From Norana najaformis (lineage: Eukaryota > Annelida > Clitellata > Crassiclitellata > Hormogastridae): 64,000 nucleotides of DNA. Location of the stretch: positions 7,767,062-7,831,061 of the forward strand of contig OZ029927.1 of NCBI GenBank assembly GCA_964023275.1, read 5' to 3'. The notes beneath the pieces were generated by a model, which was not told where the DNA came from, searched no databases, and saw nothing but the letters and a program-made list of their open reading frames with translations. Shown one piece after another: positions 42,372 through 52,706 of this stretch. The stretch's first letter is position 1; each line of letters begins with the position of its first letter. Both the position numbers and the translations under genes were made by a program.

Positions 42372-42451
42372 AATTTATAATGCGCCACTTCGAGGTAAAC
42401 TCGTCAGAGGCGCCTCTGAGGAGTTTACCTCGAAGTGGCGCATTATAAATT
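42372..42451. repeat. 80-bp near-perfect palindrome (foldback)
   Basis: The left arm 42372-42402 and right arm 42421-42451 are exact reverse complements. The centre TCAGAGGC/GCCTCTGA (42404-42419) is itself a perfect palindrome, and only the pair 42403/42420 (G/G) mismatches. The arms contain GCGCCACTTCGAGG and AGAGGCGC, words of the LINE/SINE 3' ends, so it may be two head-to-head retroposon ends. Confidence 0.95.
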
Positions 42452-42459
42452 TTTGATTA

Positions 42460-43140
42460 CATTACATGATTACATTACAAGGTCGAACAAACGCAGATGG
42501 TATTAACAAAAAGACATTAGGCCTACAAAGCAGAAAAGGACTCAACTCACAAGCATTTGGAAGAATGACCAAGATATGGAGAAGCAAGGAAGTCACAAAG
42601 AAAACAACCACAGGAACATACGACCCATTTTCCCATATGGATCGGAATGCTGGACAATGAGAAAGCAGTATGAGAAAGAATCCTCATCGCAGAAAAGAGC
42701 TGGCTGCGGAAAATCTCAAGACTACAGTAATCAGAAATGACGAAATACGACAATCCTTCGATCTGCAGACAATTCTGTCTACAGTCGTTCAGCGAAGGAA
42801 GACTCCGATGGTTTGTCATAGGGAAAGAAATCCAACTGACCGAATCGCATACAGTGCGCTGTAGACAAGATGCTAAGACATGTAAAAGTAAATCTACACT
42901 TTTCCTATCGCCACCGCATGGCGTTGACCCCGCTCATTTTTCAGTGAATTAATCGTGTGGGAAGAAAGAGAAGCAAAGGAAGACGAATTGGACTGCGATG
43001 GATAGACAGCATAAACGAAGACATAACAAGACTAAGACTGAACATCAGAACACATCGCTTAACATGACAGATGAACGAAAGATGGAGATCATTACTCGCA
43101 GGCTTCGCCGCCACACGACTGGCGTCAGGAGCTGATGATG
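42460..43140 (+). pseudogene. Decayed RTE-like LINE 3' region, interrupted by a SINE fragment
   Basis: The reading FGRMTKIWRSKEVTKKTTTG is followed in another frame by YGSECWTMRKQ, then later RRIGLRWIDSINEDITRLRL, RWRSLLAGFAATRLASGADD and a GATGATGAT-type end. These are the C-terminal motifs of the family at 35.5 kb or a near relative. A reverse-complement SINE group A scrap lies at 42886-42962. Multiple stops are present. Confidence 0.75.
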
Positions 43141-43289
43141 ATAAAGGCGGTTCTGTAGCATTCCTGGATTTTATAATTCCAGGATAGAGAGGATAAGAAC
43201 TCAGTCTAATAAAATGCAGCTACCCATCTGAATAGCGAACATGCGGAAGTAAAATATAGTTCTTAAATCTTGCATCAGTTGGCTGTCTG

Positions 43290-43735
43290 TGGAGCAGAGA
43301 ATCAGAATCAAAATTTGTGTAACTTCCACAAGACACTGCATTCAGTTCAAATGCAGTACCTTAAAAATATGCCCAGCCGTTAGACTTATCATTACTCCAC
43401 TAGGTCCTCTGCAGGATTATCTTTCTCCTGCTCTCTGTAGCAGAATGAATAGGCCTTGGCTGACCCTCTGTCTTGGCAACAGGGTCTTGGCAACACAGCT
43501 GCTTCTGCTGCTGTGCCGGCCTTCTGGAATTCACCTCCACAATCTGTTCACTGCGTTGTGTCCTTAACATCCATCTGTTCTTGATTCCAAACGTTTTTTC
43601 GGCTTGCGACTGCCTTTCTGCCCTGTCGGAATCTTGAAAGTGACTGGATTGCAAATCTGCTCTGAAGTGCCGTCGATAGATGCCTAGTGCATCATTATAA
43701 TGGCGCTGTAGAAGTTCTAAGCATAGATTGTTCTT
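43290..43735 (+). repeat. LINE 3'-end fragment (CR1/L2-like, ATTAG group)
   Basis: CTAGTGCATCATTATAATGG, then CGCTGTAGAAGTTCTAAGC, preceded by a degraded frame matching the C-terminus of the element at 45.3 kb only loosely. Confidence 0.55.
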
Positions 43736-44169
43736 GACTTAGTTCGCTTCCTTAGCATCGTCTATTTTCATAAATTGTGTATACAAATGATACACGTAGT
43801 TCTTACACAAGAACTCCCGAAGACGTAAACAGTCGTCTGCCAAAGAGCTTCATTGTGGCTTGCCGCCAAATTAACTAGTTATTAATTAATTAATAATAAA
43901 TAATTAATTAATTACTTTAAAAGGCCACAATAATGTCTGGCTGATAGTTTCATGGCACTGCAGTGAGTTCGCTTTGTATTACGAAGCAGCCATAAGAAAT
44001 GTCGCCCTGAATCGGTGACGATCGAATGAAAGTGGACCTACAATTCTACTTTCAGTGGTTTACCGGTAATCACGAACACCAACAATGTTGCATCGTTATT
44101 TGTATCTGAATCTATCACAGTTTACTGTTCATCAATGCAGACTGGATGAGTCATAGCAGTGTTCACTTC
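43736..44169. other. Intergenic, nothing recognised
   Basis: A TTAATTAA-rich low-complexity stretch at 43865-43920. Otherwise no signal. Confidence 0.3.
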
Positions 44170-44405
44170 ACACACACGCCACCACGCGGACTATAGTGCA
44201 ACACTCCCCAGAGGTGTCTATGACCTGCATTATAACGTCTGCTGATTTGCCATTTACTTCCCAGTTTGCACCGGTACCAAATTCTACTGCTTGGTGACAG
44301 AGGCAAGGTGTGAGCAAATAACTTGCCCAGGGTCGTTACAGGGAGTCGAACCCGCAACCGCGTGATCATTGACCAAACGCGTTACCGATAGACCACCGTG
44401 ACACA
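44170..44405 (-). mobile_element. tRNA-derived SINE, group B (best copy)
   Basis: On the minus strand: CACGGTGGTCTATCGGTAAC (box A region), GCGGGTTCGACTCCCTG (canonical box B), GACCCTGGGCAAGTTATTTG, CTCTGTCACCAAGCAGTAG, GGTACCGGTGCAAACTGGG. The intact boxes make the tRNA origin clear. Confidence 0.88.
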
Positions 44406-44454
44406 GTTCCTTATATAAGGTAACTTCCAGAAACAGGATAGTAGTGGGTATGAA

Positions 44455-44620
44455 ATGTTAGCGACTTCATTTTTTTTAGCCTCGGCAAATGAGAGTGAGT
44501 GACCAGTCCTCCCCTCGATTGATTTTCTCACTGAGAGCTTACGGTCATTGCACTCATAATAGCTGAGTTGACGAGGGGGCGCTATAGTGGAGTCGTATTC
44601 TCGACACAAAATTTCTATAT
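44455..44620 (-). mobile_element. tRNA-derived SINE, group E (3' part)
   Basis: Plus strand: TGTTAGCGACTTCATTTT, TTAGCCTCGGCAAATGAG, ACGGTCATTGCACTC, GAGGGGGCGCTATAGTGG. Confidence 0.7.
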
Positions 44621-44841
44621 ACTCATTATTATTGGGAAAAATTATGAAGTGTCCTCTGCCTCATTCGGGGAGGGGCATGTCCTTCGTTCTCCCTGAGATC
44701 GCTGTCCTCAGCAGTCGATAAGTCATGCGCTAGGATTGCCAAGCCTACATCTGCTTCAATACTTTCGCCAGTTAATTCCATAAAAGATGAGCGAATTCAT
44801 GCATCTCCTGTCGTGTGAAGGAGAGGGAAGTGAGTCATTAT

Positions 44842-45000
44842 TTCGGCATTTATTAAGCGCCACCATCTAATGATTAAGCGACGGCGCTGAGCAATTGTGA
44901 ATGAAGGACTTATTCATTGTTACCGTCTCAAGGGAGACTCGAACTCTTACTCTCCACATTACAAGCCGAGCACTCTAACCAATCGGCTGCCAAGCCCCAG
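44842..45000 (-). mobile_element. tRNA-derived SINE, group D
   Basis: Plus strand: TTTCGGCATTTATTAAGCGC, CACCATCTAATGATTAAGC, GGAGACTCGAACTCTTACTC (box B reversed) and CACTCTAACCAATCGGCTGC (box A reversed). Confidence 0.85.
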
Positions 45001-45087
45001 AAGTTTCAAGGGAAAAGCGCGAAATCCAGCTGAATGTTCTCCCAACATAATTTCCAAAAAATACGCTAAATTTCTCAGGGCAGGGTG

Positions 45088-45250
45088 ATCTATTCGGTAG
45101 CACGCTGGATCTGCAATTCCTCGATTGCGGGTTCGAACCTCCTGAAAGGACTCTGTCTAACGAACCTGGACAAGTTAGTGGCGCGCACTTGTCTCGCGCC
45201 GGAAATTCCGATTTACTGATTTTAAGCTGCGTAATAACTGCAATAAAAGT
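45088..45250 (+). mobile_element. tRNA-derived SINE, group C (best sense copy)
   Basis: GATCTATTCGGTAGCACGC (box A), TTGCGGGTTCGAACCTCC (box B), ACGAACCTGGACAAGTTAG, GCGCACTTGTCTCGCGCC and AATAACTGCAATAAAAG. Confidence 0.85.
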
Positions 45251-45304
45251 ACACTGAGAGGGTAAATAAACTCTTAACGGAGATGAGGAAGTGCTATGGA
45301 ACAA

Positions 45305-45605
45305 ATGACACTCCTAATCTAATCTAATCTAATGCCTTCGATAGCGCCGTTTTCATAATGCTCAAGGATTCAATCGCCGGTCGCTTCAAGTCAAAATCGC
45401 AGTCAGCAATTATATACCGTTGGAGAAGCCAGGTCGAATTCTGATGGGTCAGAGAAACCAGAAGCCAGGCTACGGTGGGTAAGCGAGTTGAAAGAGATGT
45501 CTTTGGTTTAGACCTGAATGACATCACAGAACTGACCGAACGAACAGAACTTGGCAACGAATTCCAAAGCCACTCCGAAATCAGCCTCTCGCGGTTAACA
45601 TACAC
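45305..45605 (-). repeat. LINE 3' end with readable C-terminus (CR1/L2-like, ATTAG tail)
   Basis: The minus strand reads LWNSLPSSVRSVSSVMSFRS, then KPKTSL, the WNSLPxSVR...FKxKLKT ending of CR1/L2-type proteins. It is followed by AACGGCGCTATCGAAGGC and an ATTAGATTAGATTAG tail. This copy identifies the group. A TACAAACATTAA repeat lies just beyond at 45610-45715. Confidence 0.8.
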
Positions 45606-45720
45606 ATACGTACAAACATCAATACGTACAAACATTAATGCATACAAACATTAATCCATACAAACGTTAATATATAAAAACATTAAAACATACAAACATT
45701 AAAACATACAAACATTTTTT

Positions 45721-46194
45721 GCTGGAAAAGGAATCTATACATGGGTGGCATATTGTCACCGAGTTCGCCTGTCACCTCTGCGTCTAAGGTTCAAGTCCCG
45801 GGGGCGTCAAGTGAAAAAGCAGCGCTATATAAGTCATCAGATAAGATTAGACTTAAAACCGCGGCGCTATATAAGTCCACGAGCTGTAGTTTAAAGAAAC
45901 GTTGTCTGTTACCGAGAAGAAAGCGTGGGGCGTTGTTGCTGTGGTTGTTGAGCGGATGATGGAATTGTTGTTCGCTGTTGCACCGTTGTTGTCTGCGTCC
46001 GATATTGTTCAGGCTGAACGACTGGCAACGAAAAACAACAAGTCTACAGTGAACGCATCCCAAGGTCCGGGACAGTGGACACGGCCCCACGGAATGAGTG
46101 TCCATCGCCGGACTTGTCTTTTACCCCCCATCTACTACTAAATTATGCTGCCTGCTTTCAGCAAGGTCAACTATCGGCAGCATCCTTGTTCTGT
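45721..46194. other. Intergenic, no gene supported
   Basis: AGCGCTATATAAGTC occurs twice (45822 and 45868) as retroposon-end scraps. Open frames at 45741-46141 lack motifs. Confidence 0.3.
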
Positions 46195-46377
46195 GACCTA
46201 ACGGTTATGGATTCGAACCTGCTCAGCGGAATCCACGTATTTACACTGAACAAGTTGTTCGTGCACACGTTTCTCATGCCTTAGAATTAGACTCATTGGC
46301 TTTTGTATGTATGTATGTGTGTATGTATGTATGTATGTATGTATGTATGTATGTATGTATGTATGTATGTATGTATG
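46195..46377. repeat. SINE group C fragment followed by (GTAT)n array
   Basis: 46195-46300 has GGATTCGAACCTGCTCAGC, GAACAAGTTGTTCGTGC (group C, sense). 46305-46377 is a GTAT tetranucleotide run of about 18 units. A minus-oriented CATA-tail element end (AGCGCCCCTAAGAAGCTC) follows at 46385-46430, so the GTAT run may be its tail. Confidence 0.8.
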
Positions 46378-46544
46378 CACCTCGCTATTTATATAGCGCC
46401 CCTAAGAAGCTCACTAGGGCGCTAAAACATCGGTCATATACCTAACAGATTGCGATTTAATATCAGTTGAAAATATTTATAAAGCTTAATGTGCAAGAAC
46501 AACACGCAATAATTGTATATATCTATATATATACACATATATAT

Positions 46545-47010
46545 ATATAATTAAATAAGTAAATATATAAATAAATAAGTAAATAGATAAGCAAATAAGT
46601 AAATGAATAAATAAGTAAATAAATAAGTAAATAGATAAGCAAGTAAGAAAATGAATAAATAAATAAGTGAATAAATGAATAAATAAGTGAATAAATAAAA
46701 CTAAACAAATGAATAAATAAGTAAATAAATAAGTAAATAAATAAATGAGTGAATAAATAAATAAGTAAATGAGCAAATAAATAATTAAATAGATAAGCAA
46801 ATAAGTAAATGAATAAATAAATAAGTGAATAAATGAATAAATAAGTAAATAAATAAAACTAAATAAATGAACAAATAAGTAAATAAATAAGTAAATAAAT
46901 AAATGAGTAAATAAATAAATAAGTAAATGAGCAAATGAGCAAATAAATAAATAAATGAATAAGTGAATAAATAAATAAATAAGTGCACAAGAAAGCAGGT
47001 AAGCAGATAG
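46545..47010. repeat. TAAA/TAAG-type simple repeat array
   Basis: About 465 bases of AAATAAATAAG and AATGAATAAA variants with a longer-period internal duplication: the 46590-46715 pattern recurs at about 46790-46890. On the minus strand it reads as Leu/Ile/Tyr repeats without stops. Confidence 0.95.
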
Positions 47011-47080
47011 ATAAATAATAGACTCAACAGTTAGCCCTCGGAATCGACTGGGTGGGAGGAGGCGTGGCCGGGCAGCCCCC

Positions 47081-47762
47081 TCCTTGGGCACCTTCCCTCC
47101 CTGGGCACCTTCCCTCCCTGGGCACCTTCCCTCCCTGAGCACCTTCCCTCCCTGGGCACCTTCCCTCCCTGGGCACCTTCCCTCCCTGGGCACCTTCCCT
47201 CCCTGGGCACCTTCCCTCCCTGGGCACCTTCCCTCCCTGGGCACCTTCCCTCCCTGGGCACCTTCCCTCCCTGGGCACCTTCCCTCCTTGGGCACCTTTC
47301 CTCCCTGGGCACCTTCCCTCCCTGGGCACCTTCCCTCCCTGGGCACCTTCCCTCCCTGGGCACCTTCCCTCCTTGGGCACCTTTCCTCCCTGGGCACCTT
47401 CTCTCCCTGGGCACCTTCCCTCCCTGGGCACCTTCCCTCCCTGGGCACCTTCCCTCCCTGGGCACCTTCCCTCCCTGGGCACCTTCCCTCCCTGGGCACC
47501 TTCCCTCCCTGGGCACCTTCCCTCCTTGGGCACCTTTCCTCCCTGGGCACTTTCCCTCCCTGGGCACCTTCCCTCCCTGGGCACCTTCCCTCCCTGGGCA
47601 CCTTCCCTCCCTGGGCACCTTCCCTCCCTGGGCACCTTCCCTCCCTGGGCACCTTCCCTCCCTGGGCACCTTCCCTCCCTGGGCACCTTCCCTCCCTGGG
47701 CACCTTCCCTCCCTGGGCACCTTCCCTCCCTGGGCACCTTCCCTCCCTGGGCACCTTCCCTG
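47081..47762. repeat. 17-bp minisatellite, about 40 copies
   Basis: The unit is GGGCACCTTCCCTCCCT. Because 17 is not a multiple of 3 and no stop arises, frames stay open on both strands; the minus strand cycles through the 17-residue PREGRCPGREGAQGGKV. A variant block (CTTGGGCACCTTTCC) recurs near 47285, 47370 and 47525. No start, splice or domain context supports translation. Confidence 0.97.
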
Positions 47763-47985
47763 GAAGCGCCCGTTCACTTGGTCTTTTGGTCAAGTGCATT
47801 GGATTCGGATGTTGAAATCGATCGTGATGGCGATGGTTTCGTCGGCAGCGGACAAAGAGTGTAGGTGCGAAAGGAAAACACATCAGGACGAGATTCGCAT
47901 TCAGAGAACTTCTTCGCCGGATTTTCAATTACAACCAAATGTGGTTCAGATGACCGATCGACGCCGACGAAGACAACCGGACAGA
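47763..47985. other. Unique-looking spacer between arrays
   Basis: About 200 bases of ordinary complexity between the minisatellite and the purine-rich tract. No motif is recognised. Confidence 0.3.
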
Positions 47986-48407
47986 GGCAGCCAATGGGAC
48001 AGACTGTCGCAGAGAGAGGGACAAAGGAACAGAGACTGAGGCAGACAAAGAGACAGACACAGGCAGACGGAAGCGGTCACAGAGACAGTTTGCAAGTGGG
48101 AGGCAACAACTATAAGGAAAGCGAGCGAGCGAGCGAGCCAGCGAGATAGATAGATAGATAGATAGCTAGATAGATAGATAGATACAGACAGAGATAGATA
48201 GATAGATAGACAGAGAGATAGACAGAGAGAGAGAGAGAGAGAGAAAGAAAGCGACAGAGAGAGGGGGAAAGAGTAAAGCAAAGACAAACAGACGGAGGCG
48301 GTCAAACAGTGATACAGCGGGATACAGTAAAACAGATAGAGAGAGAAATGCAGAATGAAATACAGAAAGAAAGAATAAAAGAACGAATAAAAGAAAGAAA
48401 GAAAGAA

Positions 48408-48442
<35 letters not shown>

Positions 48443-49123
48443 TAAGCAGACACAGAGAGAATTTGGCAGATGCTGCCAATGATGAAAATATTTCCCGATG
48501 GTTTGAGCTCTCCATGTCATGTGCGATGTTTCTGAAGTGAAAAGAGAAGATGGCGACAAAGAAAACGACTGGACAGAGAATGGAAGGAATTCAGCGCCGA
48601 AGAAGAGGAACAGTTTTAGAAGAGGATTACATAGGCAGAGGAAGGATGGCAAACCAACATACAGACAGAAGGAAGGAAAAATAAACGAAAGTAAAGAAGG
48701 ACGGAAGGAAGGAAAAACGGAAGGAAGGAAAAACGGAAGGAAGGAAAAATGAAAGGAAGAAAGGAAGAAAGGAAGGAAAAACGGAAGGAAGGGAGAGAAA
48801 GCAAGGAAGGACGTAAGGAAAGAAGGAAGAATGGACTGAAGAAGCGAAGGAAGAAAGGAAGGAATGGAGGAAGGAAGAAATAACGGAAGAAAGAACGGAA
48901 GGAAGGAAGGAAAAACGGAAGGAAGGAACGAAGAACGGAAGGAAGGGAGAGAAAGCAAGGAAAGAAGAAAGGAATGGAGAGAGGAAGGAAGGAAGCAAGT
49001 GAGGAAGGAAGGAAAAAATGGAAGGAACGAAGGAAGGAAGGAAGAGAGAAAGGAAGGAAGGAAGATACAGTGATAGAGTTTGCAAAGAAAGGCGGAAGAG
49101 AGTCGTATACAAAAGTTAAAGAG

Positions 49124-49196
<73 letters not shown>

Positions 49197-49486
49197 CGAG
49201 GCAAGGGAAAAGTTAGGATAGTAGACGAGCATCAGAAGCTGGAGAAGGAGGACGAGGAAGACTAGACTACGGAGAGACACAAACAGATAGACAGTAACAG
49301 AACCAGAGGGACAGAGACAGATGGAGCGAGACGGAGAATGAAATGAGAAATAGCCGTCATGAGAGAGACAGACAGACAGACAAAAGCGATCCACAGAGAA
49401 TGAAATGGGAGAGAGGAAGAAATAAACAGGGAGAGAAGAAGATACGGAGACATACAGAAAGAAAGCGCTGGAGAGCGAGAGACAGG

Positions 49487-49518
<32 letters not shown>

Positions 49519-49545
49519 GATGAGAGAGAGAGCCATAAAGACAGC
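47986..49545 (+). repeat. Purine-strand microsatellite cluster
   Basis: Successive arrays on the plus strand: GATA/GACA (48145-48215), GAGA (48222-48245), GAAA and GACA (48385-48445), GGAA/GGAAA (48655-49070), (GA)n about 34 units (49128-49195) and GACA (49365-49380, 49490-49520). The plus strand is very largely A and G for about 1.5 kb. Long open frames (Ser/Phe/Leu-rich on minus, Lys/Glu/Arg-rich on plus) are composition artefacts. Confidence 0.95.
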
Positions 49546-50429
49546 GCGTCGGCCTTTTCTAAGCTCTACAGACAAAGACGACGGCGATGTTTTGAAACTC
49601 GTTAAGTGTATCTGCCGACGCTGATGTCACAACAGCTCCGCATGATGTAAACGTCTATTCGTCCACCGTCCGACCGACCGACCGACTCAGCAGCCAGAGC
49701 ATCCTTCCCAACATCGCCATCAGCCGCCGAAGAAGAAGACGAAGGAGGCACTGAGCCGCAGAACGAACTCCTGCAGCCTCACGGAGAACAGTTCGGCGGT
49801 TGGTCGAAGGAGTCTTTAGACGCCCCTCCCGCTCATCATTCATACAAACAACGCACGCTAATCAAGACTGAAAGACCGCCGCCATTTATGTGTACACATG
49901 TGTGCATATATGCATACACATGTACACACACATAAATATATATATACAATATATATATATAGCCGCATCATTTTCGGGCCTGCAAGTTGAAGATGAAACG
50001 ATTGTTTACCGCAGGTATACAAGAATATCTGGAGCCAAGCAAATGAATGGATCGTTTATATATTTATATATATATATATAATCACTAGACACATGTGTTT
50101 GAGCCGTGTTTATATCTGGGGTTGGGGTTGATTGCGAATGTCATCCTAATTGCAAGTGACGTGATTTACCGGACTGTGTACATGAGGCGGTTGCTGAGGC
50201 AGGACTCGCTGCCACATCAGCTGCAGCATCCTCTACGTATAGCATCTTCCCTCGTCGTCCAATCGTCTGCTGGAGCAACCCAACGCCAGGTTGTCGCTTT
50301 GAGCCAAGTTGGTGGACGTAGTCCTTGACCTTGAGTCGTCAGAGTTCTACCCGTGTCCAGTCTGCTATACAGCTGAAATTTGTTGATTATTCGGTATGTG
50401 ATAAATTTCTTCATCGTAGTTTTGAACTT
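49546..50429. other. Intergenic, no gene recognised
   Basis: 49600-49850 is GC-richer; the minus strand has a Ser-rich open stretch near 49640-49750 that could be a downstream exon of the MyoD gene, but no homology supports it. 49900-50080 has TA/CA runs. 50130-50420 shows no family match. Confidence 0.25.
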
Positions 50430-50900
50430 CCTGTCTTAGACTACTTTCAGCCAACAACTCTATGGTCGGACACCATTCAATCACGTCACTGATCTGCTGC
50501 GTGACAACCTGCACTGGTTGCGCCTTCCTCAGCGGATCACCTACAAACTGTGCCTAACTACATACAAGGCTCTTACTGGTCTTCTACCAGACTATATCCG
50601 ACTTCTGTATTCGAACAGCCGAGAACCAGAACACATATCGGCTACGGTCCTCATCGAGGAATCAACTGCATGTCCCGCGGTCTTCCACGAAGTTCGGCGA
50701 ACATTCCTTCGCTGTAGCCGGACCCACTGCGTGGAACAGTCTTCCTGAGAATGTGACGAATGCCCCATCGCTGGACACATTCAAGTCACGACTCAAGACA
50801 TATCTTTTTAGGATATCTTATGACTGTATTTGATTTTTGAACCCATGTACAGCGCCCTTTTCTTCGGCCTCGGCTTTGCTACGGCGCTATATAAATTGTC

Positions 50901-50960
<60 letters not shown>
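50430..50960 (+). pseudogene. CR1/L2-like LINE 3' end with (TTA)n tail
   Basis: Reading: VTDLLRDNLHWLRLPQRITY, then KLCLTTYKALTGLLPDYI, a frame change near 50690, then AVAGPTAWNSLPENVTNAPS and TFKSRLKTYLF. It ends with CGGCGCTATATAAATTGTC and a TTA trinucleotide array at 50903-50960. This is a textbook C-terminus of this LINE class, inactive through frameshift and truncation. Confidence 0.88.
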
Positions 50961-50964
<4 letters not shown>

Positions 50965-51330
50965 TTGCAAAGGTTCGCAGGCTCATCTTTTCTTCATTTA
51001 ACAAGAGCTACATTCTTGACACCGTTCTTACTTATCTTCTGAAAGAGTGTTTTGCAGTCATAGGTCCAACCATCACTTCGATTATCAATTTTTGATGGCA
51101 TGCGTGAGGGGTCCTTCCCGTCTGGTTTCGTTCATCCTCTGTTAAAGACCTTCTCTCGATCCCAGCGATCCGTCTAACTGCAGACCCATCTCAACTTTCA
51201 ATTTTGTATCTAGAATTCTTGAGCGGGTAGTTATGAACTTGCAGGGGATCTACCATTGAAGGTATGGGGTATACGGCAAAGCTAAAGTGGAATATGGATG
51301 AGATACAGGGATGAAGAAGGGATGTCCGAT
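50961..51330 (+). pseudogene. LINE reverse-transcriptase N-terminal fragment
   Basis: The reading YILDTVLTYLLKECFAVIGP, TITSIINF, then GVLPVWFRSSSVKDLLS and RLTADPSQLSI resembles the DPIPTxLLKEC...TxIINxSLxxGxFPxxFKxAxVxPLLKK start of a CR1/L2 reverse transcriptase. Stops interrupt it. Confidence 0.7.
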
Positions 51331-51417
51331 TGTAATTCTATTAATTGTAATCAGAAATTTCTATAGCGCTGCGTCAAGAGAACTTAACCAGAAGCGTTCA
51401 GTATACGCTCTCATAAA

Positions 51418-51600
51418 TGATAACTCGTTAGATTCTAAATGATTCTAAATTCTAAACCCTAGAAAGATTCTAAATGATTCTAATTTCTAAACGCTGGACA
51501 GATTCCAAATGATTCGAAATTCTAAACGTTAGATAAATACCAAATGATTCTAAACGCTAGATAAATTCCAAATGATTCTAAATTCTAAACGCTCTCCTAA
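51418..51600. repeat. 35-bp minisatellite, about five units
   Basis: Units run from CTGGACAGATTCC through CAAATGATTC and AAATTCTAAACG, with one unit shortened by 7 bases (near 51540-51565). Confidence 0.8.
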
Positions 51601-51619
51601 ATGATGCTAACCCGATATA

Positions 51620-51855
51620 TTCAAGTGGTGGCTAGCGACTGGACTGTCAACCTGCAAAAGTCAGGGTTCAAATCACGTGAGGGTAGCAAGATATTATATT
51701 TCGGCTCCGCTTACGCCCCTGGCGAATTCGACTATAAAATGAGTACATCAACCGTACATTGTCGGTGAAAAGATCAGACAGCGAGGTAGATGACTGACCA
51801 TTAGCTCTATATGCCGAGGCTAAGAAAATGGAGTGGTAAACACTTCATACTTATT
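51620..51855 (+). mobile_element. tRNA-derived SINE, group E (sense)
   Basis: GTGGTGGCTAGCGACTGGAC, AGTCAGGGTTCAAATCACG (box B), ATGAGTACATCAACCGTAC, TATATGCCGAGGCTAAG, AAAATGGAGTGG. Confidence 0.8.
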
Positions 51856-51969
51856 TGCTAAGAAAAAATAGGCTAAATTAGAAGACCAGTTCCTTAAGGT
51901 CAACTCCGAGGGGCATCTGTTAGGACTTGTGTCTCGTTCGCTGCTATATGCTTGCCCCTTAAATTAACA

Positions 51970-52165
51970 AGTATCTAATCTAATCTAATGACTTCTATAG
52001 CGCCGTTATCATAATGCCCAAGGCATCATTCGATGGTCAATTCAAGTCAAAATTGCAGTCATAAATCATAATCCGTTGCAGAAGCCGGTCCAATTCCGAT
52101 AGGTCAGAGAAACCAGAAGCCAGGCTACGGTGGGTAAGCAAACTGAAAGAGAGGAGAGCATCCCA
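51970..52165 (-). repeat. LINE 3'-end fragment (ATTAG tail)
   Basis: Plus strand: ATCTAATCTAATGACTTC, TATAGCGCCGTTATCATAAT, GCCCAAGGCATCATTCGATG and AGCCAGGCTACGGTGGG. Confidence 0.75.
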
Positions 52166-52234
52166 TGCCATCGGATATTATAGAACAACCCGTTGCATCT
52201 TTACAACTTATATACTTACTTACTTATATGTAAC

Positions 52235-52425
52235 TTACTTATACATTTATTGCACTTATGACGAGCGCGCAAGGTCAGTAAATCTGAATCTGATGCTTGC
52301 GACAAGTATTCGCGAACAACCTGTCCAGGGTCGTCATATGGAGTCCGCTCAGCAAGCGTGAACTCGCAATCGCTGGAGTACAGACCAAGTGCGCTATCGA
52401 ATAGACCAAAATGACCTTCACGTAG
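52235..52425 (-). mobile_element. tRNA-derived SINE, group C
   Basis: On the minus strand: GGTCTATTCGATAGCGCAC, GATTGCGAGTTCACGCTTGC, CGACCCTGGACAGGTTG, TTTACTGACCTTGCGCGC, then a TAAG-rich tail near 52205-52235. Confidence 0.8.
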
Positions 52426-52706
52426 CTTTTGCCTGCATATAAACACCTTTAGCGGGCCCTAAAGGCGCTAAAAAAATTATAAATACATACCTACATGCAT
52501 ATGTACATGCTTACATACGTACGTATATATAAACGTAGTATATCATCATCATCGTCGTCGTCGTCATTGTCGTCGTCGTTATCATCATCATTATCATCAT
52601 CAGTCCCTGATACCATCTTTTTTACTTTATCTTAGCTTATCTTACCTTATATTAAATTACCTTAGTAATGGCGTTTTAGTTGTTACAATGCGTTATTCAT
52701 AAGCGC
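52426..52706. other. Downstream of the MyoD exon; ATC/GTC array
   Basis: A CATA-tail retroposon end at 52430-52500, an ATC/GTC trinucleotide array at 52543-52602, and CTTATCTTACC-type repeats at 52620-52670. A further MyoD exon was not found. Confidence 0.5.

Noticed and set aside
42372..42451. Pre-microRNA hairpin
   Set aside because: The stem is nearly perfect with no real loop and contains retroposon words; microRNA precursors have bulges and a loop. Small-RNA data would be needed.
44280..44400. Possible functional tRNA gene
   Set aside because: The A and B boxes are present but the segment does not fold as a complete cloverleaf by eye and is followed by a repeated SINE body; several copies exist.
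47081..47762. CRISPR-like array
   Set aside because: Head-to-tail 17-bp units without spacers in an animal genome: a minisatellite.
47084..47815. Proline-rich 243-codon plus-strand frame
   Set aside because: Same minisatellite read on the other strand. All frames are open, so openness carries no information.
46486..47928. 480-codon minus-strand open frame
   Set aside because: It runs through the 17-bp minisatellite and the TAAA-type array, whose composition prevents stops; no domain, start context or splice signals.
48302..49204. 300-codon Ser/Phe/Leu-rich minus-strand frame
   Set aside because: Pure consequence of pyrimidine-only sequence opposite the purine tract.
49640..49760. C-terminal MyoD exon
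   Set aside because: A Ser-rich open stretch exists on the minus strand, but its phase does not fit the donor at 52715 and no MyoD C-terminal motif is present.
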